NCBI RefSeq assembly: GCF_016757755.1
Contig: NZ_CP068437.1
Coordinates: 5,208,001-5,272,000 of the forward strand
DNA from: Shewanella sp. KX20019
Lineage (GTDB): Bacteria; Pseudomonadota; Gammaproteobacteria; Enterobacterales; Shewanellaceae
DNA length: 64,000 nt
Direction: 5' to 3'
Made by a program: the position numbers and the translations under genes. A model generated the notes under the pieces. That model did not search any database and had not been told where the DNA came from. It saw nothing but the letters and a program-made list of their open reading frames with translations. Shown here one piece after another: positions 1 to 8,296 of this stretch; the stretch's first letter is position 1, and every line of letters begins with the position of its first letter.

Positions 1-275
1 CCGATGAGTTCAAAATTGAAGCCGTTAAACAGGTCACTGAACGTGGCTATAAAATAGCAGATGTTGCTGACAGATTAGGGGTTACTTCCAAAAGTTTGCA
101 CAACTGGATTAACAAGTTTGATAAGCCAGAAAAGCAGCACATCACCATTGATAATCAGCAAGACGAAATACGTAAGCTCAAGGCGGAGCTTCGCCGTGTA
201 ACCGAAGAGCGAAACATCCTAAAGGAGGCCGCCGTGTACTTTGCAAGCGAGTCAAAGAAAAGTACACGTTCATAA
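1..275 (+). CDS. IS3-family transposase OrfA (5' truncated by window)
   Basis: The reading frame opens at base 3 and stops with TAA at 273-275. It encodes about 90 residues of a helix-turn-helix DNA-binding protein: a segment reading DVADRLGVTSKSLHNWI matches the HTH_Tnp_1 fold, followed by a leucine-zipper-like stretch (IRKLKAELRRVTEERNILK). This is the regulatory and end-binding half of the transposase. The orfB frame is open back through bases 233-299, so a -1 shift, perhaps on the A-rich run at 254-262, would give the fused OrfAB transposase. The slippery site is inferred. Confidence 0.85.
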   Translation, partial: DEFKIEAVKQVTERGYKIADVADRLGVTSKSLHNWINKFDKPEKQHITIDNQQDEIRKLKAELRRVTEERNILKEAAVYFASESKKSTRS

Positions 276-298
276 AGTCTAGGCTCAAGCAGTATCCT

Positions 299-1132
299 GT
301 GAAAATCTTATGCGAAATACTTGGAGTCCATCGTAGTGGTTTCTATGCCTGGCTGAAGGAACCTCAGAGTCGAAGAGCGACTGAAGACAAACGCTTGCTG
401 GGTAAGATTAAACAGTTTTGGCTGGAAAGTGGTTGCGTTTATGGCTATCGAAATATCACCTTGGACCTTAAAGATGATGGTGAAGTTGTTGGTAAAAACC
501 GTGTATATCGAATCATGAAACAGGCTGAAATTAAAGCTGTACGAGGTTATAAACGCAATCCAACCTTTGGCGGAGGCGATGTTAACCATACGGCACCTAA
601 TACATTAAATCGAGGCTTTGATGTCGTCAAACCCAATATGATTTGGGTGACCGATTTCACTTATATTCGTACCCATGAAGGCTGGCTGTATCTCACCGTT
701 GTGATAGACCTTTTTTCAAGACAAGTCGTAGGATGGACGATGAAAAGTACACCGAAGGCAGAGTTAGTTATAGATGCTCTATTAATGGCTATATGGAGAC
801 GCTCACCTACAGAAAAGGTGCTAATACATTCCGATCAAGGAGTGCAATATACCTGCTCAGATTGGCGTAGTTTTCTAAAAGAACACAACCTTGAAGCCAG
901 TATGAGCCGAAGAGGAAACTGCCATGATAATGCTGTCGCTGAGAGTTTCTTCTCGCTGCTGAAAAAAGACAGGGTTAAGCGAAAAGTCTATAAAACCAGA
1001 GATGAAGCACGCTCAGAAGTATTTAACTATATCGAATATTTCTATAATCCAGTGCGGCATCATGGTAGTAATAATGGACTGTCTCCGATCAAGTTCGAGA
1101 AGCAGTATTATGAAAACCTAGAAAGTGTCTAG
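299..1132 (+). CDS. IS3-family transposase OrfB (rve integrase core)
   Basis: This is the catalytic half of an IS3 transposase, with an N-terminal HTH_21-like region (residues 1-80) and an integrase core. The DDE residues can be placed at Asp119 (WVTDFTYI), Asp179 (IHSDQG) and Glu215 (NAVAESFF). The last two are 35 residues apart plus one, as expected for the D(35)E subclass. The GTG at 299 is only the first start codon after the overlap. The frame is open upstream, so the natural product is probably an OrfAB fusion made by -1 frameshifting. No internal stop is seen, so it may be active. Confidence 0.9.
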   Translation: MKILCEILGVHRSGFYAWLKEPQSRRATEDKRLLGKIKQFWLESGCVYGYRNITLDLKDDGEVVGKNRVYRIMKQAEIKAVRGYKRNPTFGGGDVNHTAPNTLNRGFDVVKPNMIWVTDFTYIRTHEGWLYLTVVIDLFSRQVVGWTMKSTPKAELVIDALLMAIWRRSPTEKVLIHSDQGVQYTCSDWRSFLKEHNLEASMSRRGNCHDNAVAESFFSLLKKDRVKRKVYKTRDEARSEVFNYIEYFYNPVRHHGSNNGLSPIKFEKQYYENLESV

Positions 1133-1374
1133 AAAACTGGGGGCTTACCAAATATCCCCTTCCATGTAAATGACTGTTATAAATCGAATATTATCACGAA
1201 TATACAAAAATAAAACAAACATATTTCCGATGAACCCTGTCAACTAAAAATACCTACATATCTTAGATATCTACCAAAGAGATAAGAGAAAATAACTGTA
1301 ATTCCCAAATAAATGGGCATTACTATTGCGAGGTTGGAAAGAGGTACAAATTAATTAAGCTTCCGCCCTATTAA

Positions 1375-1644
1375 CTCAGGTCCACAAAAAATACCAACCT
1401 CATCGAAGTTGCCGAAATACGTAGACAAAAATGCTGTAGAAATATTATGGATGATGGTTCACGCTCAGGCGCAGCCTGTGTGGACAAAGCCACCTCTTAC
1501 ATCAAACAGAAACTTTAGACTGCTCCCCAAACGCCTTTCTCATCCAATAAACCACCAGTACCGCAACAGCGGAAGTGCCCCTCTAAGATAGACGAAACAC
1601 CACTGTATAAAGAACTAGAATCAAATGACGGCGATAATAGATAA
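1375..1644 (+). pseudogene. Possible gene remnant with an internal amber stop
   Basis: One frame stays open from the TAA at 1372 to the TAA at 1642-1644 except for one TAG at 1516-1518. It has no start codon with a plausible ribosome binding site. The part after the TAG is polar and proline-rich, then acidic, and reads more like protein than the other frames do. I do not recognise the family. It could be the 3' end of a gene cut by the IS, or chance. Confidence 0.2.
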
Positions 1645-1676
1645 ATACTATCTAACAACAGTGCACCACTAGGCAC

Positions 1677-1713
1677 TAAAGTAGCGCTAAACCTGCATTA
1701 AAGTAGCGCTAAA
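1677..1713. repeat. Short direct repeat, 15-bp unit, period 22
   Basis: The 15-mer TAAAGTAGCGCTAAA occurs at 1677-1691 and again at 1699-1713. It contains the palindrome TAGCGCTA. The repeat lies 130-170 bases upstream of the outer-membrane protein gene and could be a protein-binding site or an old insertion scar. Nothing further can be said from the sequence. Confidence 0.5.
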
Positions 1714-1846
1714 GGTTGATTTTTCGATGAAAGATCATTCTCCGCTTTACTGGGTTCTTTTCAGGTGTAAGTTATCCGTGCCGAAGTGGAGAGCTCTCCA
1801 GTAGTCTTGGTTTATTTAATAAAAATAGACGCAAACACAAGGACTG

Positions 1847-2980
1847 ATGATGAACCTTCTAAAAATTACTCCGCTGCTTGTTGCTGGATTTATGCCATTG
1901 GCATTTGCAGGGCAAACCCTAAACACAGTGGGCGCGACACAAACTCAATTCTGTTACAGCTCTCTAATGCAACTAAAACCAAGCATTAGTGCACTAAACA
2001 GCACAACCACGATAGATACTTGCCTCTTACTCACTAAAGACCCAGCCAAACAAGTCATCATTAGCTGTCCATCGTCAAACAATGTCGATATTGACGGCAT
2101 CGATAAAGCTAAACTCAAGAATGATGGTCTTGCTGTTATTCTTTTCGCGAGTTGCCTCGCTGAAATAGAAAGCTCAGGTACTGCATTTACCTCGCAAGAC
2201 ACAGCTGTGTTAACTCAATTAACGGCAACAAAAATTGCAAGCGCGAACCCAACCGCAGATGAGAAACCAACTAAAACACTGAACAATACTAGTAACCGCT
2301 GGATCAGCTCATTCGAGCTAGGCTATAAACAACAAAATGGTTATGACGACGATGGCAAGCGCACTGGATTTGATCAAGGCGGGATTACTGGCTCACTAAA
2401 ACTCAATGGTCGCTGGAGAAATAGCTGGGGGTGGAGTGATGCGGTAACTAACTTTGAAGTTGGAGTGGCATTTGGCCAGAACCCGACTGTAAATGAAGAA
2501 AAGTCTGATCCCGATGCTGCTGGGTTTAACGATGTCACCGATACTATTGATGGTTACATGAAATTTTTGTATTCACCAGGGCATATCATGGCAACCCAAA
2601 ATGGAGACTCTGTCCTTAGCTTTGCCGCATTAGCCGGTATTAGAAGCTTAGATGAAGCTACACCAGGAAATGAACTCGCCAGATATTACGGCGGAGGATT
2701 AGAATTTAACCTCTATAATCAAGGAGTAGAAAAAGATAACAATGCACTTCCGAGAGCACGAATTGGAGGTTATTTCGTTAGAACATCAAACCATGGTGCA
2801 ATGACAGGCGTTAACCTTTGGGTGGTTCAAGCTCAATATCAACTTGTCGCCGACAAGCCATTTTTATTAGGCTTTAAGGCGAACTTAGGTCCGGATGATC
2901 TAGATGATTATTCAGTCACTCTCAGCGTAAGACAAGATACCGCAAAACTGCTCAGTTTCTTCGGTTTTATTACCGAATGA
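1847..2980 (+). CDS. Predicted outer-membrane/periplasmic protein, function unknown
   Basis: A 377-residue protein starts at tandem ATGs (1847/1850) behind AAGGA. Residues 1-22 form a clear signal peptide (hydrophobic core, then PLAFAG). Residues 25-140 contain four or more cysteines and are low in aromatic residues. From about residue 150 on, alternating polar/aromatic stretches (WISSFELGYKQ, YMKFLYSP, YYGGGLEFNLY, LWVVQAQYQL) look like antiparallel beta strands of a barrel. The last strand-like segment ends LSFFGFITE, without the usual terminal aromatic residue. I cannot assign a family. Curiously, the same frame stays open for 57 codons beyond the TGA stop (2981-3153), so a longer ancestral form is possible. 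Confidence 0.7.
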   Translation: MMNLLKITPLLVAGFMPLAFAGQTLNTVGATQTQFCYSSLMQLKPSISALNSTTTIDTCLLLTKDPAKQVIISCPSSNNVDIDGIDKAKLKNDGLAVILFASCLAEIESSGTAFTSQDTAVLTQLTATKIASANPTADEKPTKTLNNTSNRWISSFELGYKQQNGYDDDGKRTGFDQGGITGSLKLNGRWRNSWGWSDAVTNFEVGVAFGQNPTVNEEKSDPDAAGFNDVTDTIDGYMKFLYSPGHIMATQNGDSVLSFAALAGIRSLDEATPGNELARYYGGGLEFNLYNQGVEKDNNALPRARIGGYFVRTSNHGAMTGVNLWVVQAQYQLVADKPFLLGFKANLGPDDLDDYSVTLSVRQDTAKLLSFFGFITE

Positions 2981-3202
2981 TGCTCTATTGAAACACAACT
3001 AAAAGCCAGTAATTATGCTGTTGAGATTACCAGTAAAGTGACTAAAAACGACTTTACTGGGAATTATATATCCATGAGAACAGGCCTAATTCTAACGCCA
3101 GAAGAAAAAACAACACAATTTAAGGCAACTCACTATTTAAATAGATGGTTATAACAAACAAGGAGAGTTATCAGCAAAGGAGGTAACTAGTTCTCTACTA
3201 TC

Positions 3203-3232
3203 AAAAATCGCCGATACTACGGGCGATTTTTT
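3203..3232. terminator. Bidirectional rho-independent terminator
   Basis: The stem AAAATCGCC pairs with GGCGATTTT around a short loop, with A-runs on the left and T-runs on the right. It can stop transcription from the outer-membrane protein gene (plus) and from the small secreted protein gene that ends at 3238 (minus). Confidence 0.75.
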
Positions 3233-3237
3233 GACTC

Positions 3238-3453
3238 TTACTTACAAGTACCACGCTCCACCAAGACTTTATTATTCGTCACGGTACCTTGAGTTACGCC
3301 AGCTCGATTAAAACAGGGTATATATTGTGTTCCAACTTGAACACCGTTACCGTCCAAATAAGCGTAAATCGAAAACTCCCAATAAGCGGCTTGCACTGCG
3401 GTTGATATTGCAGCTGTTGTAATGAGTGCTACAAGTCCTTTTTTTATATTCAT
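3238..3453 (-). CDS. Small secreted protein with two cysteines, unknown function
   Basis: A 71-residue protein with a strong signal peptide: MNIKKG, a hydrophobic core, and a likely cleavage site after VQA (about residue 22). The mature form is about 49 residues with two cysteines, one mid-chain (YIPCFN) and one in the C-terminal RGTCK, which could form one disulfide. It somewhat resembles the short DUF6289-type exported proteins, but that is only an impression. The gene is monocistronic and ends at the terminator at 3203-3232. The ATG at 3453 follows an AAGGGA-like ribosome binding site (minus strand). Confidence 0.6.
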   Translation of the reverse strand: MNIKKGLVALITTAAISTAVQAAYWEFSIYAYLDGNGVQVGTQYIPCFNRAGVTQGTVTNNKVLVERGTCK

Positions 3454-4031
3454 TATTTATCCCTTAAATTTTCTATGGCGTAATGCCATCAATAATATTA
3501 TCGGTTTAACTCGGCTTATCTATTACGCTTTTAGTTGATAATTCATACAGGCCGTCATCATTTAGTATGACGCCAAGCACGTACTCATGTGATTCAACCT
3601 ACTATTCATGACGGATGCCAGATACGAGGGAATTGCCGCTAACAAAGGGGTCAATGGTATCCATAACATCGCTTTATTCTTAGCGATTATGGGATAGAAC
3701 GCTGAACCCTTTTGATCAAACTTTGGTTGCATGCATTTTCATTTTATAAAATCCTTCCGCTCATGCTTAAGGGTAACAAACAACACAAAATCCAAGGTTA
3801 AATAATCACTTAGCATTAGCTAAGTAAGCATAATTCATTCAGTAAACCCAATATACCTACAGCAACTTATTCGCAGATAACACACCGTTATTTCTCACTA
3901 AACCCAAACAGCCGCTAAAACTGAAAATTAACTACAGTTTGCAGCGCGAATAGACTAGCCAAAAAGTGCGTTTCAGCTTAGGATCTGAACAATAAACAGA
4001 TCAATTGCACATTGCGGAGTAACCAAACATC
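3454..4031. other. Long intergenic region upstream of mtnC
   Basis: I see no intact gene in 578 bases. A 29-codon ATG frame near 3608-3697 is too short to call. A loose inverted pair (AAAGGGGTCA near 3645 and TGAACCCTTTT near 3703) may be a weak structure. The last 20 bases supply the mtnC ribosome binding site (GCGGAG). Confidence 0.4.
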
Positions 4032-4709
4032 ATGGGTATCAGAGCCATTGTCGTAGATACAGCCGGTACAACTACCGATCTTAACTTTATTGAGGATGTT
4101 CTTTTTCCTTATTCAGCTAAGGCATTACCCGCTTTTCTTGAAGAAAATCAAAATAATGTGTTAGTTGAAAACTGCATTTGTGATGTACAAGATATTGCAC
4201 TTGAGCCAAACGCTAACCTTGCTCGCGTGACTGAAATTCTGCTGCAGTGGATTAGCGAAGACCGTAAAGCTACACCATTAAAAACCATTCAAGGCCTAAT
4301 CTGGAAACAGGGTTATGCCAATGGTGAGTTTAAAGGCCATATCTTTCCTGACTTTATCGAAGCCCTTGATGGCTACAAGCAAAAAGGCTTACGCGTTTAT
4401 AGCTTTTCATCAGGTTCAGTTGATGCGCAAAAACTCCTGTTCGGCAATAGCGATGCTGGCGATTTAACTGATAAATTTAATGGTCATTTCGACACTCGCA
4501 CCGGCAATAAACGCTTTAAACAGGCTTACTGCAATATCCTAAACACCATCAGCCTGAGCCCGAAGCAGATTTTATTTGTTTCTGATGTGCTGGAGGAGTT
4601 AAAAGCCGCAGATGAAGCAGGCTTAAACGTTATGCAGATGGTACGTGATGATAAGCAACGTACAGGCGACTTTAAGCAGATTAGTAGCTTTGCTGATATT
4701 GAGCTCTAA
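4032..4709 (+). CDS. mtnC: Acireductone synthase (enolase-phosphatase E1)
   Basis: MtnC is a HAD-superfamily enzyme of the methionine salvage pathway. It enolises and dephosphorylates 2,3-diketo-5-methylthiopentyl-1-phosphate to the acireductone. At 225 residues it has the family length. HAD motif I is at residues 9-13 (D9-T-A-G-T), motif II at SFSSGSV, and motif IV at [12 protein letters not shown]. Most MtnC proteins read DIEGT in motif I; here the second acidic position is alanine, as in phosphonatases. No other mtn gene lies nearby, so the gene stands alone. ATG is preceded by CGGAG, and a terminator follows directly. Confidence 0.9.
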   Translation: MGIRAIVVDTAGTTTDLNFIEDVLFPYSAKALPAFLEENQNNVLVENCICDVQDIALEPNANLARVTEILLQWISEDRKATPLKTIQGLIWKQGYANGEFKGHIFPDFIEALDGYKQKGLRVYSFSSGSVDAQKLLFGNSDAGDLTDKFNGHFDTRTGNKRFKQAYCNILNTISLSPKQILFVSDVLEELKAADEAGLNVMQMVRDDKQRTGDFKQISSFADIEL

Positions 4710-4726
4710 GCGCTAGCCGCTAACTT

Positions 4727-4755
4727 TAAAAGGCATTCAATGAATGCCTTTTTTT
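4727..4755 (+). terminator. Rho-independent terminator of mtnC
   Basis: The hairpin AAAAGGCATTC / GAATGCCTTTT with a three-base loop is followed by a run of T. It lies 18 bases after the mtnC stop. Confidence 0.9.
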
Positions 4756-4898
4756 ATGGCTTAAATTCATTGATGGCAGTACCTAATACATGAATGAGCA
4801 TTAGACCACGTCTTGTCGTCACTTCAGCATGCTGTTATGCTGGCTAAAAATCAAACAACCGTTTGAATAATAAAAAACACCAACGATAAGAGATCATT

Positions 4899-5327
4899 AT
4901 GGATAAGTTTCTCAAGCAGTACCCAATTAATACCGCAATAAACGTCGCGTGGGGCGAAATGGATGCACTGCAGCACGTTAATAACGTAGTTTATTTTCGC
5001 TATTTCGAAACCGCCAGAATTGATTTTTTTAATCAGATTAACTTGTTAGAAGATCTACAAGTCACCTCAGTCGGTCCGGTGATTAGCGAAAACCAAGCTC
5101 GTTATAAACGCCCTGTGACCTTTCCAGATGCCATAGTCGTCGGCGTGAGCATTAGTGACATTAAAGATGACCGGTTCATGATGCACTACACTGTTTTCAG
5201 TAAAGCTCAGCAAGCAGTCACCACCATTGGCTCGTCTCAAGTGGTTATGTTTAACTTTAAAACTGGTCAAAAAGCCACGTTAACAGCACCACTGTTAGAT
5301 GCCTTGAAAACCTATCAGCAGGCCTAA
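4899..5327 (+). CDS. Acyl-CoA thioesterase, 4HBT/YbgC-like hot-dog fold
   Basis: A 142-residue single-domain hot-dog protein. The family signature is near the N-terminus: WGEMDALQHVNNVVYFRYFE (residues 19-38), in which the Asp at 23 is the usual catalytic acid and HVNN the conserved turn. Such enzymes hydrolyse acyl-CoA thioesters in the cytoplasm; the substrate cannot be read from the sequence. The Gly/Val-rich central strand and the C-terminal helix are present, so it looks complete. A paralogous thioesterase lies convergent at 5671-6075, and an acyl-CoA synthetase is at 6282-8078, so this corner is probably concerned with fatty acyl-CoA turnover. Confidence 0.85.
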   Translation: MDKFLKQYPINTAINVAWGEMDALQHVNNVVYFRYFETARIDFFNQINLLEDLQVTSVGPVISENQARYKRPVTFPDAIVVGVSISDIKDDRFMMHYTVFSKAQQAVTTIGSSQVVMFNFKTGQKATLTAPLLDALKTYQQA

Positions 5328-5377
5328 TACTTTTAGCCATTGATGAAATGAGCGGCTTCGATCATCGGGAATAATCT

Positions 5378-5650
5378 ATGAGTGAGAAAATCATCCATAT
5401 AGTTGATGAAAATAGATTTGTTATCAATATCGATAAGGTTCAAGCCATGCAGTCCTATGAGATCATTATCGACCCTAGCAAAACATCAGCTGGACGATGC
5501 AATTTCGACAGTACCTTTGTACCAAATGAGTTACGAGGAAGAGGACTCGCTGAAAAGTTAGTTCGCCATGGGCTTAATTGGGCTAAATCACAAAACTTAC
5601 AAATTGAAGCGAGCTGCTGGTATGTACAGAAGTTTTTAACCTCAACATAG
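5378..5650 (+). CDS. Small GNAT-like N-acetyltransferase (YjdJ/COG2388 type)
   Basis: A 90-residue protein matching the short Gcn5-related family of COG2388. The acetyl-CoA-binding motif reads PNELRGRGLAEKLVRHGL (residues 49-66, the R/Q-x-x-G-x-G/A motif). The family C-terminal signature SCWYVQKFL follows. These mini-GNATs are widespread cytoplasmic proteins of uncertain substrate. The gene lies 50 bases after the thioesterase in the same direction and may be co-transcribed with it. It is convergent with the thioesterase at 5671, with only 20 bases between stops. Confidence 0.85.
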   Translation: MSEKIIHIVDENRFVINIDKVQAMQSYEIIIDPSKTSAGRCNFDSTFVPNELRGRGLAEKLVRHGLNWAKSQNLQIEASCWYVQKFLTST

Positions 5651-5670
5651 GCAGCTCTTATCATTTGAGG

Positions 5671-6075
5671 CTAGGCACCAGTGAGTAGCGCAAGCTGCGC
5701 ACGGATCTCGTCACTCAAGGGCGCGCTTTTTTCTGCCGCGTAATCGTAATGCACTACCGATGTTTGTGCTTCGACGGTTTTCTTGCCGTTTTGCCAGCAA
5801 CTCTGGGTCAACTCAAAGCTACTATTACCGATGCGGCTGACCCAGGTTTTCACCGTTACATCGCTAGCAAAGTAGGTTGGAGCATTAAAGTTTACGCTAA
5901 AACCAGCAATGATCAGATTCCATTTCGATAGATCTTGAGTTGGGTTAAATATCTTGAATATTGGTTCACGTGCCGCTTCGAACCACACCGGGAACACGGT
6001 ATTGTTTATATGACCTAAGGCATCCGTTTCACAAAAACGTGGCTGTATGGTTAAGCTGAATTCACTTTCCTTCAC
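5671..6075 (-). CDS. Acyl-CoA thioesterase, 4HBT family
   Basis: A second hot-dog thioesterase (134 residues). The signature FCETDALGHINNTVFPVWFE (residues 14-33) contains the catalytic-type Asp at 18 and the HINN turn. Start is GTG at 6075, chosen because AGGA lies at the right distance and no ATG fits. The protein differs strongly from the one at 4899, so they are old paralogues and not a recent duplication. It is transcribed in the same direction as the acyl-CoA synthetase, but a terminator-like hairpin (6233-6255) lies between them, so it probably has its own promoter. Confidence 0.85.
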   Translation of the reverse strand: MKESEFSLTIQPRFCETDALGHINNTVFPVWFEAAREPIFKIFNPTQDLSKWNLIIAGFSVNFNAPTYFASDVTVKTWVSRIGNSSFELTQSCWQNGKKTVEAQTSVVHYDYAAEKSAPLSDEIRAQLALLTGA

Positions 6076-6232
6076 TGTGTTCTATCCTTTATTTATTATT
6101 ATCTAAAACATTGCCGCCATTCTACCGATAAAACAACCAATACGGTAAAGCCTGTGTCTTTATATCGGTGCAGTGCGTCAACGAGGCTGAACACTGGTTG
6201 TTATTAACAACAGATTAGCCAGATACAAAAAA

Positions 6233-6255
6233 GGATGCCTCTGCACCCTTTTATC
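6233..6255 (-). terminator. Terminator of the acyl-CoA synthetase gene
   Basis: On the minus strand AAAGGGTGC pairs with GCATCCTTT (one G.U pair) around a four-base loop and is followed by TTTT. It lies just after the synthetase stop at 6282. Confidence 0.75.
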
Positions 6256-6281
6256 GTTACCAAACTTCTATCTACGGCTAG

Positions 6282-8078
6282 TTAACGACCATACATAGCG
6301 TTGATCTCTTGCGAATACTTCTGGTAAATCACCTTACGGCGCAGCTTCATGGTAGGGGTGATTAAGCCCGCTTCCATTGAAAAAGCATCCGGCAGTAGGG
6401 TGAACTTTTTAATCTTCTCAAACCCAGCTAACTCAGTTTGTAGCGCCTTTAAGCGCTCCTCAAAATGCTCTATCACATGTGAGTGACGCAGTAACTCAAG
6501 CGGGCTATCGTAATGTAAGCCCTTCTCTTTAGCCCAGCACTCTAACGACTCAAATGCGGGTACTATCAAGGCAGTCACGTAGTTACGCGCATCAGCGACA
6601 ATGGCGACCTGCTCGATAAACGGACAACAGCCGACCTTACCTTCAACCCGTTGCGGCGCAATATACTTGCCATTAGAGGTTTTCATTAGCTCTTTAATGC
6701 GATCGGTAATAAACAGATTGCCATCTGCGTCGATCCGACCCGCATCCCCAGTTTTTAACCAGCCATCTTCAAAGGTGTCAGCGGTTTCTTGTGGGCGATT
6801 ATAGTAACCGCGCATCACGGTGTCACCGCGCACTAAAATTTCGTTATCTTTACCTAGCTTAATTTCAACTTCAGGCAATACCTGACCATTGGAGCCAGGC
6901 ACTCGGTTAGCTAAGGTGTTACAGGTTGCAGTTGCGGTAGTTTCTGTCATGCCGTAACCACAAAGCACAGGTACATCGATGCCTTGAAAGAAAGCACTTA
7001 CATTGGGATCCAACGCCGCACCACCGCAAGGCATAAACTTCAAACGACCGCCCAACACCTGCTTTAACTTGCCAAAAACTAACTTATTAGCAAGTTTCCA
7101 CTGCAAGCTCAAGCCTAACGATGCCTTGTGGCGTCCTTGACCCACCTCAGACTGTTTATGCCCGACCGACATCGCCCAGGTAAACATCCTCTGTCTCGCT
7201 TGTGGCGCTTTAATCACCTTATCTTGTACCGCGCTGTACACCTTCTCTAAAAATCTCGGTACGACACATAAAGTATGTGGTCGCACTTGCACAATCGCCT
7301 CTTTCACCGCCATCGGATTGGCAAGATAAACGTTACGTCCACCACGACATAGGACGTAAAAACTCCAACCACGCTCAAAGACATGGCTTAGTGGTAAGAA
7401 TGCTAAAGAAACATCGCCGGGTGTAAATGGCAACAATTGATCATGCTGACGCACCATGGACGCAATATTTCGATGTTCCAGCATGACCCCTTTAGGATCA
7501 CCCGTGGTGCCAGAGGTGTAAATAAGCGTTAATAGATCATCAAGATTTAAATCTGCTAAACGTCTTTCAAGCTCGCTATCGGCCTCACTATCAAGTTCAC
7601 GTTCGAGCAGTTCATCCAAATGACAATGATTTTGTAGGTCTTGCAACTCAACTGTTCTGTCGAATACTACAACACGAGTCAGGCTGTCACATTGACTAAC
7701 AAGTTCACATGCCATTGCATATTGCTCTGCGTCACCAGCAAAAACAAGCTTAGCCTGTGCATCGTTAACCATATAAGCAGCTTGCTCTAAAGTACTTGTT
7801 GGATAGATTGGCACAACCACCGCTTTAGCCTTTAGTAAGCCTAAGTCTGCGCAGGTCCACTGAGGGCAATTCTGCGATAGGATCACGGCGCGGTCTTGCG
7901 ACTCAATGCCGAACTGGATTAACACCCGTGCTATTTTTGAGGTGATAACATCAAATTTGCTCCAGCTAACTTGATGCCAAGGCGCGGCCATTTCGAATCC
8001 TTCGAGTGCTATCGCATCGCCAAGTGCTTGGCTCTGCTGCTGTATGAGACGTATAACGTGAAATGACTCGAGTGACAT
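6282..8078 (-). CDS. Long-chain acyl-CoA synthetase (AMP-forming)
   Basis: This 598-residue enzyme of the ANL superfamily activates long-chain fatty acids to acyl-CoA through an acyl-adenylate. The P-loop motif LIYTSGTTGDPKGVM lies near residue 190, the A5 motif GYGMTETTA near residue 375, and the hinge region with LKTGDAGRID and ITDRIKELMKTSNGKYIAP near residues 440-475. Its length and motifs are those of the FadD15/FAA1-like branch, not of E. coli FadD. The ATG at 8078 is preceded by AAGGTAG. The position beside two acyl-CoA thioesterases suggests a local fatty-acid activation and release set, though the genes are not one operon. Confidence 0.93.
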   Translation of the reverse strand: MSLESFHVIRLIQQQSQALGDAIALEGFEMAAPWHQVSWSKFDVITSKIARVLIQFGIESQDRAVILSQNCPQWTCADLGLLKAKAVVVPIYPTSTLEQAAYMVNDAQAKLVFAGDAEQYAMACELVSQCDSLTRVVVFDRTVELQDLQNHCHLDELLERELDSEADSELERRLADLNLDDLLTLIYTSGTTGDPKGVMLEHRNIASMVRQHDQLLPFTPGDVSLAFLPLSHVFERGWSFYVLCRGGRNVYLANPMAVKEAIVQVRPHTLCVVPRFLEKVYSAVQDKVIKAPQARQRMFTWAMSVGHKQSEVGQGRHKASLGLSLQWKLANKLVFGKLKQVLGGRLKFMPCGGAALDPNVSAFFQGIDVPVLCGYGMTETTATATCNTLANRVPGSNGQVLPEVEIKLGKDNEILVRGDTVMRGYYNRPQETADTFEDGWLKTGDAGRIDADGNLFITDRIKELMKTSNGKYIAPQRVEGKVGCCPFIEQVAIVADARNYVTALIVPAFESLECWAKEKGLHYDSPLELLRHSHVIEHFEERLKALQTELAGFEKIKKFTLLPDAFSMEAGLITPTMKLRRKVIYQKYSQEINAMYGR

Positions 8079-8296
8079 AAAATAACTACCTTTTAGCTTA
8101 CAAGTGTTCCGCTTTTACCTAAGTTTACTCGAAGTTCTCCTAAAAACTAAGAGCTTTTGCTCTATTTATGTTAAGTCAAACACAAAAAAAGACCGTTCAA
8201 GGTGATAAACAGTCTTCTATTAACATAAAAATTCACTAAGCAGTTCAATTAAAACAGAAACAACTAAGTTACCCACTCGCGCATATATCCCCACCG

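Larger units (their letters stand above)
1..1144 (+). mobile_element. IS3-family insertion sequence, left part missing at window edge
   Basis: This element has the usual two-frame IS3 layout: the tail of orfA, then orfB in the -1 frame. Its right end lies just past orfB, where the sequence TGTCTAGAAAACTGGGGG (from about 1126) looks like a typical IS3-group terminal inverted repeat. The left end and target duplication lie outside the window, so intactness cannot be judged. DNA to the right, up to about 1.8 kb, looks decayed. Confidence 0.85.
1145..1846. other. Gene-poor, apparently decayed stretch beside the IS element
   Basis: About 700 bases hold no convincing intact gene. The base composition is AT-rich near the IS. 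A broken open frame (1375-1644) and a short direct repeat (1677-1713) are listed separately. The only supported regulatory sign is AAGGA at 1839-1843, the ribosome binding site of the next gene. Confidence 0.5.

Noticed and set aside
1..3453. Genomic island or prophage edge
   Set aside because: Only one IS element, no integrase, no attachment site and no phage genes are visible; the left side is outside the window.
5378..5650. GNAT toxin of a toxin-antitoxin pair
   Set aside because: At 90 residues it is of the COG2388 type, and there is no adjacent antitoxin gene of the DUF1778 kind.
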